Below are positions 6,365-14,795 of a stretch of 24,474 bases of DNA, one piece after another (position 1 is the first letter of the stretch; each line of letters starts with the position of its first letter). Source of the stretch: M55B132 sp964508895 (GTDB taxonomy: Bacteria; Bacteroidota; Bacteroidia; Bacteroidales; B18-G4); assembly GCA_964508895.1 (NCBI GenBank), contig CAZDWF010000048.1, positions 1-24,474 on the forward strand, written 5' to 3'. The notes beneath the pieces are model-generated. The model did no database searches. It had not been told where the DNA came from and saw only the letters and a list, made by a program, of their open reading frames with translations. Position numbers and translations under genes: made by a program.

Positions 6365-8547
6365 CAGCTTTATCGGAACTTTTATCTGGGAACTGGATTG
6401 ATGCTTTTGGATGGACACTCTTACATTCATTATGGCAAGGTGCTCTGATTGCCCTGATAATTGGAGTAATCATAATCTTTCTGAGGAAAACATCAAGCCG
6501 ATTACACTATTTAATATATTGTATTGGTTTACTGCTAATTTTTGGTACTTCCATAGTTACTTTTCTGAAATATTTGAATAATGATAGTGTTACAGTTGCA
6601 TCAACACAGCTGAATGAAGTTAGGGAAACTAATCCTGCTTTTATCATTTTTTCAGATGCCTTATTAAATACAACTGATGAATCAACCCTTATGCAAAGCT
6701 GGAATTCATTCTGTGATTATTTCTCCAGAAATGTTCCATTGCTGGTTAGTTTATGGTTTCTGGGTATAATAATATTTATGTTGAAATTCCTAGGCGGATT
6801 TGCATATACTCAAAGATTGAAGTATTACAGGACTGTTGAATTGTCGACATCCTGGAAGAAAAAATTTGATAAATTATCCAAGAAAATAGGAATAAAAAGA
6901 TCTGTGCAATTTATAGAATCATATTCCATTAAGGTACCCATTGTAGTAAATTATTTTAAGCCAATAATAATTATTCCTGTTGGTATGCTTGGCCAAATGC
7001 CTCTCGACCAGGTTGAAGCAGTTATCTCTCATGAACTGGCCCATATTTACAGAAGAGATTATCTTGTAAATATCATTCAAAGAATTGTTGAGGTTATTTT
7101 CTTCTACCATCCTGCAGTATGGTGGTTATCGGCGAATATCGGAGCTGAAAGAGAAAATATATGCGATGATATGGCTGTTGTAAATTGCGGAGATTCCATT
7201 ATATACGCAAAGGCCCTTGCTTCTGTTCAGGAATTAAGATTAAGTCCAAATATTCTGGCTCCTGCTTTCTCTAATAAAAAGAATGTTTTGTTTAACCGAA
7301 TACAAAGAATGATGAAAACACCTGGATTAATGCCTAATTACACCGAAGGATTCATATCAGCAGTTATAGTTTTTATAAGCATTGCAACAATATCAGCTAG
7401 CGCTGCAATTTCATTTGATCCCGAAAAGGAAAGTACTATTTTGAATTCTTTTAATATGCCATCCATATCAAATACTTTGCAGGATTGGCAGGATCCAATT
7501 CAACCGGATACTACAAAGAAGAAAGAAAAGAAGATGACCATAAAAACACAAATTGATGGGAAAATGGTTGAAATCTATTCTGTGGATGGTAAAATAAAGG
7601 AGGTTAAAGTTGATGGAAATGAAATTCCTGAAGAAGAATTTAAAGATTATGAAGAATTTATTGCTGACAGGATTGTTCTTTTTGAAATAGATAATGATAC
7701 TGAAATTGATATTCTGAAAGAAAAACTCATTGAACTTCATGTGGATATTGAAGAGATAAATGAAAAAGAACTATTAATTACCAAAAAATTACAGGTAGCA
7801 TTACTTGAAGACCAGGAAGCATTGAAGGAAAGTCAGCATGAAATTCTATTGGAACTTCATAATCGCAATGCGGAATTGGATGAGAACCTTTTTCTGCTTC
7901 AGGAAATGATAAATCATCCCGAATGCGACAGCAATGAACTGAAAAATGTCTTTCTCTACAAACCACATAGCTATAATTACCATAGTGTAAAAAAACCTCA
8001 TAAAGGGTATTATATTTCCATGCAAATGGACAGCATCTGTGATAGTGTTGATTATGTGAACTTTAATGATTCAATTTTTAGAAATTTTGAAATTTTTATT
8101 AATGATACAATTTTTAAAGCAGATGAAATAATATGGGATGCTGAAGATTTTAATAAGAACTATAATTTCATATATAAGCAAAAGTTTCTTCCACGAGATA
8201 TAATTATTGATGTTGATTCACATTACGAAAAGGCCATGCAGGAATATATTGTCAAAGTTGATGAATACCGTGATCAGGCTCAATATCTCAGTGATTATTA
8301 TGATACCCGATATTACAACACCCATCAGTTTGATTCTAAAACCGATAGGATTGTTAAAAAGGAACTGCAAAAAGATGGTTTATTGGGTGACTTTGAAAAG
8401 GATTGTGTTATTGAACTTGATCATAAGAACATGTATATCAATGGAGAAAAGCAATCAAAAAGTGCATATAAGAAATACAGAAAACTGGTGGAATCGATGA
8501 TAGACATAGAATTAGGAAATGAATTCAGTTATAAGCTGACTCTTTAA
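6361..8547 (+). CDS. BlaR1/MecR1-like M56 membrane metallopeptidase with a non-canonical C-terminal region
   Basis: This is the sensor/protease partner of the repressor. Membrane segments lie near residues 17-41, 48-68, 123-147 and 334-353. The cytoplasmic zinc protease core carries HELAH (His224, Glu225, His228) and the downstream GAERENICDD segment (261-270), which contains the third ligand. In BlaR1 an extracytoplasmic penicillin-binding domain follows the last membrane segment. Here about 375 residues of charged, Lys/Glu/Asp-rich sequence take its place, with no SxxK-type penicillin-binding motif that I can see; the part near 395-425 has short strand-like repeats (KMVEIYSVDGKIKEVKVDG). 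It probably cleaves the neighbouring repressor in response to an envelope signal that is not a beta-lactam. The start overlaps the repressor stop. Confidence 0.87.
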   Translation: MTALSELLSGNWIDAFGWTLLHSLWQGALIALIIGVIIIFLRKTSSRLHYLIYCIGLLLIFGTSIVTFLKYLNNDSVTVASTQLNEVRETNPAFIIFSDALLNTTDESTLMQSWNSFCDYFSRNVPLLVSLWFLGIIIFMLKFLGGFAYTQRLKYYRTVELSTSWKKKFDKLSKKIGIKRSVQFIESYSIKVPIVVNYFKPIIIIPVGMLGQMPLDQVEAVISHELAHIYRRDYLVNIIQRIVEVIFFYHPAVWWLSANIGAERENICDDMAVVNCGDSIIYAKALASVQELRLSPNILAPAFSNKKNVLFNRIQRMMKTPGLMPNYTEGFISAVIVFISIATISASAAISFDPEKESTILNSFNMPSISNTLQDWQDPIQPDTTKKKEKKMTIKTQIDGKMVEIYSVDGKIKEVKVDGNEIPEEEFKDYEEFIADRIVLFEIDNDTEIDILKEKLIELHVDIEEINEKELLITKKLQVALLEDQEALKESQHEILLELHNRNAELDENLFLLQEMINHPECDSNELKNVFLYKPHSYNYHSVKKPHKGYYISMQMDSICDSVDYVNFNDSIFRNFEIFINDTIFKADEIIWDAEDFNKNYNFIYKQKFLPRDIIIDVDSHYEKAMQEYIVKVDEYRDQAQYLSDYYDTRYYNTHQFDSKTDRIVKKELQKDGLLGDFEKDCVIELDHKNMYINGEKQSKSAYKKYRKLVESMIDIELGNEFSYKLTL

Positions 8548-8567
8548 TTATCCGATCAATTTTTTTT

Positions 8568-8601
8568 AAGGACCAATGGTTTAACTTTTGGTCCTTTTTT
8601 T
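8568..8601 (+). terminator. Intrinsic terminator of the BlaRI-like operon
   Basis: AAGGACCAA (8568-8576) pairs perfectly with TTGGTCCTT (8588-8596) around an 11-nt loop, followed by a run of T to 8601. It lies 20 bp after the stop of the M56 gene. Confidence 0.88.
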
Positions 8602-8639
8602 ATGTGTACTTCTTAAGAAGGACAAAAGCTTTAAATCAT

Positions 8640-8647
8640 TACTTTTG
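8640..8647 (+). promoter_or_regulatory. Putative -7 promoter element (TACTTTTG) for the OsmC-like gene
   Basis: TACTTTTG matches TAnnTTTG and lies just after the terminator and 24 bp before the ATG at 8672. No clear TTTG -33 partner is visible. Confidence 0.5.
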
Positions 8648-8671
8648 CGCAAAAATTAAATACTATTGATT

Positions 8672-9068
8672 ATGAAAATTTACTTTGAAGGAAACAAAAA
8701 AAGTTTTTGCTGATGTTAATGGCTTTACTATTATGACTGATCAGGCGAAACAATCTGGTGGCGATGGGGAGTATCCTGAGCCATTTACCCTGTTTCTTGC
8801 TTCTTTAGGCAGCTGTGCCGGAATATATGTAAAGGTATTTTGCGAGCAGAGAAATATTTCAACAGAGAATATCAGTTTATCACAGGAGCAACAATTTAAT
8901 CCTGCGAAAAGAATTATAGATAAAATTGATTTGATAATAAATATTCCTGAAGACTTTCCTGAAAAATATGAAGGTGCAATGACACAGACAGCAAGTTTAT
9001 GCGCTGTTAAAAAACACCTAAGAGATGATATTGAAGTAACAATAAAAACAAATAGATTGAAAAATTAA
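8672..9068 (+). CDS. OsmC/Ohr-family protein with an apparent N-terminal frameshift
   Basis: The intact frame (8685-9068, TTG start) encodes most of a small OsmC-family protein, a fold associated with organic hydroperoxide reduction and osmotic stress. The core LFLASLGSCAGIYVKVFCEQRN carries the family's first cysteine region, and SLCAVKKHL near the end carries the second. The family usually begins with a strand like MKIYFxGxKK followed by VxAxxxGFTI. Exactly that beginning (MKIYFEGNKK) is encoded by the ATG at 8672, but in another frame that hits a stop at 8711. The two frames meet at a run of seven A (8696-8702); with six A the full family N-terminus would be restored. So this is either a homopolymer sequencing error, a real indel, or slippage. 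It is followed 24 bp later by the PfkB kinase and may be co-transcribed with it. Confidence 0.78.
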
Positions 9069-9092
9069 AGATATTTGCAAAAAATTGTTTCT

Positions 9093-10076
9093 ATGCAAAA
9101 AGTTATTGGGATTGGCAATGCGCTTGTGGATATAATGACTTCCCTGGAAAACGATGATTTACTTGATCATCTGGAACTACCCAAAGGAAGTATGCAACTC
9201 GTTGATCTGGATACATCACAAAAAGTGCTCAATGCTAGTAAGCATCTGCATTCTTCACTTGCAGCCGGAGGATCTGCTTCTAATACAATCTATGGATTGG
9301 CAAAGCTGGGTGTTGAAACTGCTTTTATTGGTAAAATAGGAGATGATGAATATGGTGAATCATTCAGGCAAAGCCTTATTTCCTGCAATGTTCAGCCTAA
9401 ACTTATGCCCGGCAGCATTCAAACCGGAAGAGCTGTGGCTCTGGTTAGCCAGGATTCTGAACGTACATTCGCAACACATCTTGGGGCTGCTGTGGAATTA
9501 TCTGCTGATGACCTTTCTTCTGAGCATTTCCAGGGCTATGACATAATGCATATTGAGGGCTACCTTGTTCAGGATTATAAACTTATATCCAAAGCAATTG
9601 ATATAGCCAGAGACCAGGGATTGAAGGTGTCGCTTGATATGGCAAGCTATAATGTGGTAGATGAACATTTAGATTTCATGAGAGAAATCTTAAATGACAA
9701 GATAAACATTGTATTCGCAAATGAGGAAGAAGCTAAGTCTTTTACTGGAAAAGAGCCAAGGCAGGCCCTTGATGAACTAAGCAGGAATTGTGAGATTGCT
9801 ATTGTGAAAGTTGGCAGGAATGGTTCCATGATAATGAAAGACAAAGAGTTTCATAAAATTGGGATTGTTCAAGCAAACAGCATAGATACAACCGGAGCTG
9901 GCGATCTTTATGCCAGTGGTTTTTTATATGGATTGTCGATGGGTTACTCTTTAGAGAAATGTGGAAAGATCGCAGCATTACTGGCAGGAAATATTATTGA
10001 AGTTCTGGGTGCCAGAATGGGTGATGTCAGATGGAATAATATCACCAATTCAATAGAAGAAATTATGAGTGCCTGA
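9093..10076 (+). CDS. PfkB-family carbohydrate/nucleoside kinase (adenosine kinase-like)
   Basis: A 327-residue ribokinase-fold kinase that phosphorylates a sugar or nucleoside with ATP in the cytoplasm. I start at ATG 9093, where the typical first strand VIGIGNALVDI follows directly; the TTG at 9075 would only add six residues. Visible motifs are the PfkB signature 1 region (AAGGSASNTIYGLAKLG, then FIGKIGDDEYG) and signature 2 with the catalytic base, DTTGAGD (Asp271), followed by an anion-hole-type segment. Bacteroidetes homologues are commonly annotated adenosine kinase. The substrate cannot be decided from sequence alone. It probably shares a transcript with the OsmC-like gene 24 bp upstream. 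Confidence 0.88.
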   Translation: MQKVIGIGNALVDIMTSLENDDLLDHLELPKGSMQLVDLDTSQKVLNASKHLHSSLAAGGSASNTIYGLAKLGVETAFIGKIGDDEYGESFRQSLISCNVQPKLMPGSIQTGRAVALVSQDSERTFATHLGAAVELSADDLSSEHFQGYDIMHIEGYLVQDYKLISKAIDIARDQGLKVSLDMASYNVVDEHLDFMREILNDKINIVFANEEEAKSFTGKEPRQALDELSRNCEIAIVKVGRNGSMIMKDKEFHKIGIVQANSIDTTGAGDLYASGFLYGLSMGYSLEKCGKIAALLAGNIIEVLGARMGDVRWNNITNSIEEIMSA

Positions 10077-10144
10077 TTGCAGCTAATTATTGCCGGCCAA
10101 CACAAATTATTACACTTCTTTTTTTATTATTAATCAGATTTTCA

Positions 10145-10152
10145 TACTTTTG
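10145..10152 (+). promoter_or_regulatory. Putative -7 promoter element (TACTTTTG) for the EF-G-like gene
   Basis: TACTTTTG fits TAnnTTTG, 40 bp before the ATG at 10193. It is identical to the elements at 8640 and 18940. No good -33 element is visible. Confidence 0.55.
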
Positions 10153-10192
10153 CAGCCCTATTCCAAGAATTTTTAATTAAGATATATAACAA

Positions 10193-12388
10193 ATGAAGGT
10201 TTACGAAACAAAAGACATCCGAAACATTGCTTTAATTGGTGGTGCGAAAACAGGAAAAACTACCTTGTCAGAAAGTATGCTTTTTGAAGGAGAATTAATT
10301 AAACGCAGAGGTAGTATTGATGATAAGAATACTGTTTCAGATTATCGTGAAATTGAACATGAACGTCAGAATTCAGTGTTTTCAACAATTATGTACGCTG
10401 AATTTCAAAATAAGAAAATCAATATAATAGATACTCCTGGATTTGATGATTTTATTGGTGAGGTTATTTCATCTCTTTATGTTGCCGATACAGCTGTTAT
10501 GTTAGTTAATGCTCAGAATGGTGTTGAAGTTGGAACGGAAATAACCTGGAGGCATGCTGATAAAAATAATATTCCTGTAGTCTTTGCTGTAAACCACCTT
10601 GAACATGAAAATTCAAACTGGGAAGAGACGATAGCCCAACTTAAACAGAATTTTGGAGGCAGTGTTACTCCCGTTCAGTATCCAATTAATGCAGGGCTTG
10701 GTTTTGATTCAGTGGTAGACCTTCTTAAAATGAAAATGTATAAGTTCTCTGGTGATGGAAAAACAGAGATCCTTGATATTCCTGAGGAAGAAAAAGAAAA
10801 AGCTGAAGAAATGCATGCAGCTATGATTGAAGATCTTGCTGCTAATGATGAGGGCCTTATGGAAAAATTCTTCGAAGAAGGAACTCTTAATGAGAAGGAC
10901 ATTCAGAAAGGGGTTAAAATAGGATTATTGTCAAGAGGATTTTTCCCTGTTATGTGTATCAATGCAAAACAGAATATGGGTGTGAGCCGCTTGATGGAAT
11001 TTGTTTGCAATAATGTACCTTCTCCTGATGAAGTTCCTGGCGTGAAAACTGAAAATGACAAGGAACTTACTTGTAAAGCATCTGATCCTCTTGCTGCTTT
11101 TATCTTTAAAACAACAATAGAATCACATCTTGGAGAGGTTACTTTCTTTAAAATATACGCAGGTACCGTTACTGAAGGTGAAGATGTAATGAACCCTGTA
11201 ACCCAAACTAAGGAAAGGATATCCCAGTTATTTGCTTTTGCAGGAAAAAATCGTGAAAAACTAAATAAGATTGTTGCCGGTGACATCGGTGCAACTATTA
11301 AATTAAAGAACACAAATACAAATAACACTCTTACAGGTCCTAAGAATTCTGATGATATCATCAATCCAATTGAATTTCCTGATCCAAAATTCAGAACAGC
11401 AATCAAAGCACAAAACCAGGCTGATGACGAAAAACTTGGTGTTGCATTGAATGAACTTAAGAAAATGGATCCAACGATCATTGCTGGATATTCCAAGGAA
11501 CTTCGTCAGCTTATTGTCCAGGGTCAAGGTGAACTTCACCTGAATATTGCAAAGTGGATGATAGAAAATCTTGAGAATATACCTATTGAGTTTGTAACTC
11601 CAAAGATCCCTTATCGTGAGACTATAACTCGTGCTTCTCAGGCGAACTATCTGCATAAAAAGCAGTCTGGTGGTGCCGGACAGTTCGGACAGGTTTATAT
11701 GGTAATTGAACCTTTTGAAGAAGGGATGCCTGAACCTAAGAACTTTAAGCTAAAGCAGATGATCAGCATGTCATCTGTAAATCCACTGAGTATTTCAAAA
11801 GGAGATAGCGAAGTAACAGTAAATGTTCGAGGGAAAAATGAGCATGAGTTGGAATGGGGTGGTAAACTCATATTCTATAACTGTATCGTTGGTGGCTCTA
11901 TTGATGCACGTTTTCTTCCTGCAATACTGAAAGGTATAATGGAAAGACTGGAGCGAGGACCTTTAACCGGATCTTATGCACGTGATATCAGGGTTTGTGT
12001 TTATGATGGTAAAATGCATGCGGTTGATTCAAATGAGGTTTCCTTTAAACTTGCAGGAAAGAATGCATTTAGTATGGCATTTAAAGAAGCAGGCCCAAAG
12101 ATACTGGAACCGATTTATGATATTGAGATTTTAGTTCCTGAAGATAAAATGGGTGCTGTAATGACTGACCTGCAAGGAAGAAGAGCTATCATTATGGGTA
12201 TGGAAGGTGGAACTATCAAAGCTAAAGTACCTTTGGCAGAAATGGGAAGATACTCAACAGCATTAAGCTCATTAACCAGTGGCCGTGCAACTTATAATAT
12301 GAAGTTTGCAGAATACGGACAGGTTCCTATGGATATTCAGGATAAACTTCTGAAGACATACGAAGAGAATCAGAAAGAAGATGAATAA
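10193..12388 (+). CDS. EF-G paralogue (EF-G2 type) with altered GTPase motifs
   Basis: A 731-residue protein with the five-domain layout of elongation factor G, which moves tRNAs and mRNA through the ribosome. The P-loop is intact (GGAKTGKT, 16-23). Other G motifs deviate: switch I has ERQNS (57-61) where ERGIT is usual; switch II is DTPGFDDF (80-87), so the catalytic His of DTPGHVDF is Phe84; and the base-specificity motif NKxD is NHLE (134-137). The translocation parts look normal: KKQSGGAGQFGQV opens domain IV, HAVDS carries the conserved tip His, and a domain V segment ends the protein. This matches the second EF-G of Bacteroides, reported to promote translocation without GTP hydrolysis and to matter during starvation or gut colonisation. 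The gene stands alone between its own promoter and a terminator. A normal fusA is expected elsewhere. Confidence 0.88.
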   Translation: MKVYETKDIRNIALIGGAKTGKTTLSESMLFEGELIKRRGSIDDKNTVSDYREIEHERQNSVFSTIMYAEFQNKKINIIDTPGFDDFIGEVISSLYVADTAVMLVNAQNGVEVGTEITWRHADKNNIPVVFAVNHLEHENSNWEETIAQLKQNFGGSVTPVQYPINAGLGFDSVVDLLKMKMYKFSGDGKTEILDIPEEEKEKAEEMHAAMIEDLAANDEGLMEKFFEEGTLNEKDIQKGVKIGLLSRGFFPVMCINAKQNMGVSRLMEFVCNNVPSPDEVPGVKTENDKELTCKASDPLAAFIFKTTIESHLGEVTFFKIYAGTVTEGEDVMNPVTQTKERISQLFAFAGKNREKLNKIVAGDIGATIKLKNTNTNNTLTGPKNSDDIINPIEFPDPKFRTAIKAQNQADDEKLGVALNELKKMDPTIIAGYSKELRQLIVQGQGELHLNIAKWMIENLENIPIEFVTPKIPYRETITRASQANYLHKKQSGGAGQFGQVYMVIEPFEEGMPEPKNFKLKQMISMSSVNPLSISKGDSEVTVNVRGKNEHELEWGGKLIFYNCIVGGSIDARFLPAILKGIMERLERGPLTGSYARDIRVCVYDGKMHAVDSNEVSFKLAGKNAFSMAFKEAGPKILEPIYDIEILVPEDKMGAVMTDLQGRRAIIMGMEGGTIKAKVPLAEMGRYSTALSSLTSGRATYNMKFAEYGQVPMDIQDKLLKTYEENQKEDE

Positions 12389-12411
12389 CCGCTTCGCGGA
12401 ATGCAGAATAT

Positions 12412-12455
12412 AGAATTCTGAAATAGGAATTCAGACAAAAGAATTCAGAAATAGG
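12412..12455. repeat. Solo copy of a GAATTC-rich dispersed repeat
   Basis: This stretch contains three GAATTC cores (within 12412-12446) and AGACAAAAGAATTC (12433-12446). The last is identical over 14 nt to 23916-23929 in the inverted repeat that frames the four-helix-bundle gene, and is followed after one mismatch by the same GAAAT. It lies between the EF-G stop and its terminator. Confidence 0.5.
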
Positions 12456-12459
12456 AGAG

Positions 12460-12491
12460 AGCCAGCTGTTTATACAATAGCTGGCTTCATT
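12460..12491 (+). terminator. Intrinsic terminator after the EF-G-like gene
   Basis: AGCCAGCT (12460-12467) pairs perfectly with AGCTGGCT (12479-12486) around an 11-nt loop, followed by a T-rich tail on the plus strand. It directly abuts the end of the convergent alcohol dehydrogenase gene and may stop that transcript too, though the minus-strand tail is poorer. Confidence 0.75.
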
Positions 12492-13635
12492 TTTCATCTT
12501 TCATTAAACTAACCAACCTCATATTATCATCTTCAGATAATGAGTGAAAAAACCCTCCCACTTTATTCCTGTTCATTGTTTCCAGGATAAGGTCATAATC
12601 CACATCAGGAATATTCAATTCCGGAACCCTGATAGGGCTGTTTATACTTTTGAAGAATTTTTCAATTTTAAGAATGGTCTCTTCAGGATCTGTCAATCCA
12701 AAAAGGTTTTCTCCAAGTTCACCTATCCTGTATGGCATTTTGTTAATTTGCAACCTCATCCATGCTGGATATGCGATTGATAATGATGCACCATGAGGGA
12801 CGTCATACAAAACAGAAAGAATATGACCCACACTGTGAACGCCCCAATCGCCTCCTTTACGCCCATATAGGGTCATGCTGTTTAAGGCATTGGTTGCAGC
12901 ATACATCATTCGGGCCCTGAGGTCATAGTTCCCTAGATCACTTAAAAGTGAGTGGCTGAATTCGAATGCTTCTTTAATAATTGAATAAATAAATTTATCT
13001 GAAAGAGGAGCGTCTCCTTCTCCGAAATATGCTTCAAAGCAGTGTGCAATCAGGTCTGTAATTCCATATGATGTATATTCCCTGTTAACAGTAAGTGTAT
13101 ACATTGGATCAAGGAATGAATGAACAGGAAACATATTTGGATTTCTGAAACCAACTTTTTCTTTGCTTACATTGTTTTGAACTACAGCAATAGCATTCAT
13201 TTCTGTACCTGTTGCTGCCAGGGTAAGAACTGCAATCACAGGAATAGTTTTGTCAGCTGTGCTTTTTCCTGTAACAATATTCCAGGCACTACACTTATGA
13301 GGAATTGTAAGAGCAATAACTTTTGATGAATCTATAACGCTACCTCCACCCAAAGCTATCATAAAATCCACTTTCTCTTTTCTTCCAATCTCTATAGCTT
13401 CTTCAACATCAGAAACCCAGGGATTAGGTTTAATTCCTGGAAATTCAATATAATCAATATTATATTTATTAAGCTGCTGGACCACGTCATCAAATGAACC
13501 ATTTCTTTTCACCGATCCACTGCCATAAACAATCATGGCTTTTTTGCCAAGTTCATTTGCAGCTTCTCCAAGTTCTTCAACAACACCTTTACCAAAATGC
13601 AGTTTAACGGGATTATACATCAGGAAATTTTCCAT
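12487..13635 (-). CDS. Iron-containing alcohol dehydrogenase, YqhD/BDH (butanol dehydrogenase) type
   Basis: A 382-residue group III (metal-dependent) alcohol dehydrogenase, expected to reduce aldehydes with NAD(P)H in the cytoplasm. The N-terminal nucleotide-binding half shows ALGGGSVID (94-102). Candidate metal ligands sit at Asp194 and His198 (ITDLIAHCFEAYF), His267 (GVHSVGH) and His281 (DVPHG), the same numbering as in E. coli YqhD. Length is typical. The end MENFLMYNPVKLHFGKG is the usual BDH start. It converges on the EF-G gene across a shared terminator. NADPH preference is expected for this subgroup but not proven by the sequence. Confidence 0.92.
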   Translation of the reverse strand: MENFLMYNPVKLHFGKGVVEELGEAANELGKKAMIVYGSGSVKRNGSFDDVVQQLNKYNIDYIEFPGIKPNPWVSDVEEAIEIGRKEKVDFMIALGGGSVIDSSKVIALTIPHKCSAWNIVTGKSTADKTIPVIAVLTLAATGTEMNAIAVVQNNVSKEKVGFRNPNMFPVHSFLDPMYTLTVNREYTSYGITDLIAHCFEAYFGEGDAPLSDKFIYSIIKEAFEFSHSLLSDLGNYDLRARMMYAATNALNSMTLYGRKGGDWGVHSVGHILSVLYDVPHGASLSIAYPAWMRLQINKMPYRIGELGENLFGLTDPEETILKIEKFFKSINSPIRVPELNIPDVDYDLILETMNRNKVGGFFHSLSEDDNMRLVSLMKDEK

Positions 13636-13734
13636 TGGAATACATTTATCATTTAAAATTCATTTACGAATATAAAATAATAAATATTAAACTCGAGAAA
13701 GTGATTGGGTAAATTTGATTTTACTATGATATCA

Positions 13735-14199
13735 TTACTTCTCAGCTATAAAGATCTTAACATTCACAGCTGTTGGGCCTTTAGGACCTTGCTCTATTTC
13801 AAAAATTACTGTGTCTCCTTCTGAGATCTCTTCAAGAAGGTTGCTGGAATGAACAAATATGCTTTCCTGTGTTTCAAGATCTCTGATAAATCCGTAACCT
13901 TTTGAATCATTAAAAAAAGATACTTTTCCTTTTCTTATTGGATCAAGTTCTTGCATAGATTCTTTTTTAGGCGGGCTTATCTCTATGTCTTCCAGTTTTG
14001 TGGTATCTTTCTTTTTTACAGGTTCGGGTGGGGTAGATGATATTCTACCATGCTCATCTACATAAGCAATCATGTCATCAAGGCCACCTGATTTTTCATT
14101 TTCTTTTTTGGCTAGCCTTTTACTTGCTTTGTCTTTTCTTTTTTTCTCTTTATTTTTTCTGACTTCTTTTTTATTAAATGATTCTTGCGATCTCCCCAT
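13735..14199 (-). CDS. Cold-shock domain protein with a long basic N-terminal extension
   Basis: The 154-residue protein has a C-terminal cold-shock domain (about 88-150) with both RNA-binding motifs: KGYGFI (RNP1) and SIFVHSSN (RNP2). In front is an extension of some 85 residues: an extremely Lys/Arg-rich stretch (about 10-36, KNKEKKRKDKASKR), then an acidic and proline-containing linker. It likely binds RNA or single-stranded DNA, with the basic part adding non-specific affinity. It is the last gene of a run with a small Csp and an RRM protein on the same strand, 131 bp after the small csp; a hairpin in that gap may separate or attenuate the transcripts. Confidence 0.85.
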   Translation of the reverse strand: MGRSQESFNKKEVRKNKEKKRKDKASKRLAKKENEKSGGLDDMIAYVDEHGRISSTPPEPVKKKDTTKLEDIEISPPKKESMQELDPIRKGKVSFFNDSKGYGFIRDLETQESIFVHSSNLLEEISEGDTVIFEIEQGPKGPTAVNVKIFIAEK

Positions 14200-14258
14200 A
14201 TATTTTACTATTGATTATTATTTGGTAAATAAATTCTTTCTTAAGATAAAGAAATACC

Positions 14259-14295
14259 AATACCCATTCCTCCCTGAATGATTGGAACGGGTATT
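14259..14295 (-). terminator. Hairpin between the two cold-shock genes
   Basis: AATACCCATTCC (14259-14270) pairs with GGAACGGGTATT (14284-14295) with one mismatch around a 13-nt loop. On the minus strand the sequence that follows is only moderately T-rich, so it could be a terminator, an attenuator or a 3' stabilising structure for the small csp. Confidence 0.5.
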
Positions 14296-14330
14296 AGTAG
14301 GTCACCTATGTTAAATGATTCCAAAATGAA

Positions 14331-14522
14331 TTACTTAACATTTATTGCGACTAATCCTCTTTCACCTTGTTTAATCTCAAAATCAACTTCTTGTCCTGGT
14401 TGAAGTTCATCATAAGAATTTGCAAGACCAGTGCGATGAACAAAAATATCATCACCATTTTCAGATTCTATGAAACCAAATCCCTTAGTTTCATTGTACC
14501 ATTTTACTTTTCCTTTTGCCAT
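14331..14522 (-). CDS. CspA-family cold-shock protein
   Basis: A 63-residue single cold-shock domain, the standard CspA length. KGKVKWYNETKGFGFIES contains RNP1 (KGFGFI) and DIFVHRT is RNP2; the final strands GQEVDFEIKQGERGLVAINV are complete. It acts as an RNA chaperone that melts secondary structure in the cold or in stationary phase. It starts 12 bp after the RRM gene and is surely co-transcribed with it. Confidence 0.94.
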   Translation of the reverse strand: MAKGKVKWYNETKGFGFIESENGDDIFVHRTGLANSYDELQPGQEVDFEIKQGERGLVAINVK

Positions 14523-14534
14523 TTTTTTAATATT

Positions 14535-14795
14535 TTATCTGTAAAAACTTTTTTTCTTTGGTTTAGCTTCGTTAACCACCATATCTCTATCTTTGAAGGA
14601 GGTTCCGTTAAGTTCTTCAATTGCTTTTTCAGCTTCATTTTGGTCATCCATAGTGATAAAACCAAATCCTTTGCTTTTTCCACTGTATTTGTCCATAATA
14701 ATCTTGGAAGAACTAACTTCTCCGTATTCTTCGAATAATTCTTCCAGATCGTTTTCACTAACCTTGAAATCAAGGTTGCCTACATAAATGTTCAT
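14535..14795 (-). CDS. Single-RRM RNA-binding protein
   Basis: An 86-residue protein consisting of one RNA recognition motif. RNP2 is IYVGNL (3-8), RNP1 is KGFGFITM, and the strand/helix pattern is complete with a short basic tail (KPKKKSFYR). Such glycine-poor single-RRM proteins are common in Bacteroidetes and cyanobacteria; in Bacteroides, RRM proteins of this type are known as global RNA-binding regulators (Rbp family). It is first in the cold-shock run, 12 bp before the csp gene, and has a long leader. Confidence 0.92.
   Translation of the reverse strand: MNIYVGNLDFKVSENDLEELFEEYGEVSSSKIIMDKYSGKSKGFGFITMDDQNEAEKAIEELNGTSFKDRDMVVNEAKPKKKSFYR

Noticed and set aside
5981..8547. Beta-lactam resistance module
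   Set aside because: The pair is of BlaI/BlaR1 family type, but there is no beta-lactamase or PBP gene and no penicillin-binding sensor domain, so resistance cannot be claimed.
9075..9092. TTG start for the PfkB kinase
   Set aside because: It adds only six residues before the typical first strand, and an ATG is available at 9093.
10903..11656. Long minus-strand open frames (197 and 117 codons) inside the EF-G-like gene
   Set aside because: Composition is serine/phenylalanine-rich as expected of antisense to an A-rich gene, and the plus strand is conserved EF-G.
14367..14787. Plus-strand frames opposite the cold-shock and RRM genes
   Set aside because: The minus strand encodes clear RNP1/RNP2 motifs; the plus frames are Phe/Ser-rich shadows.
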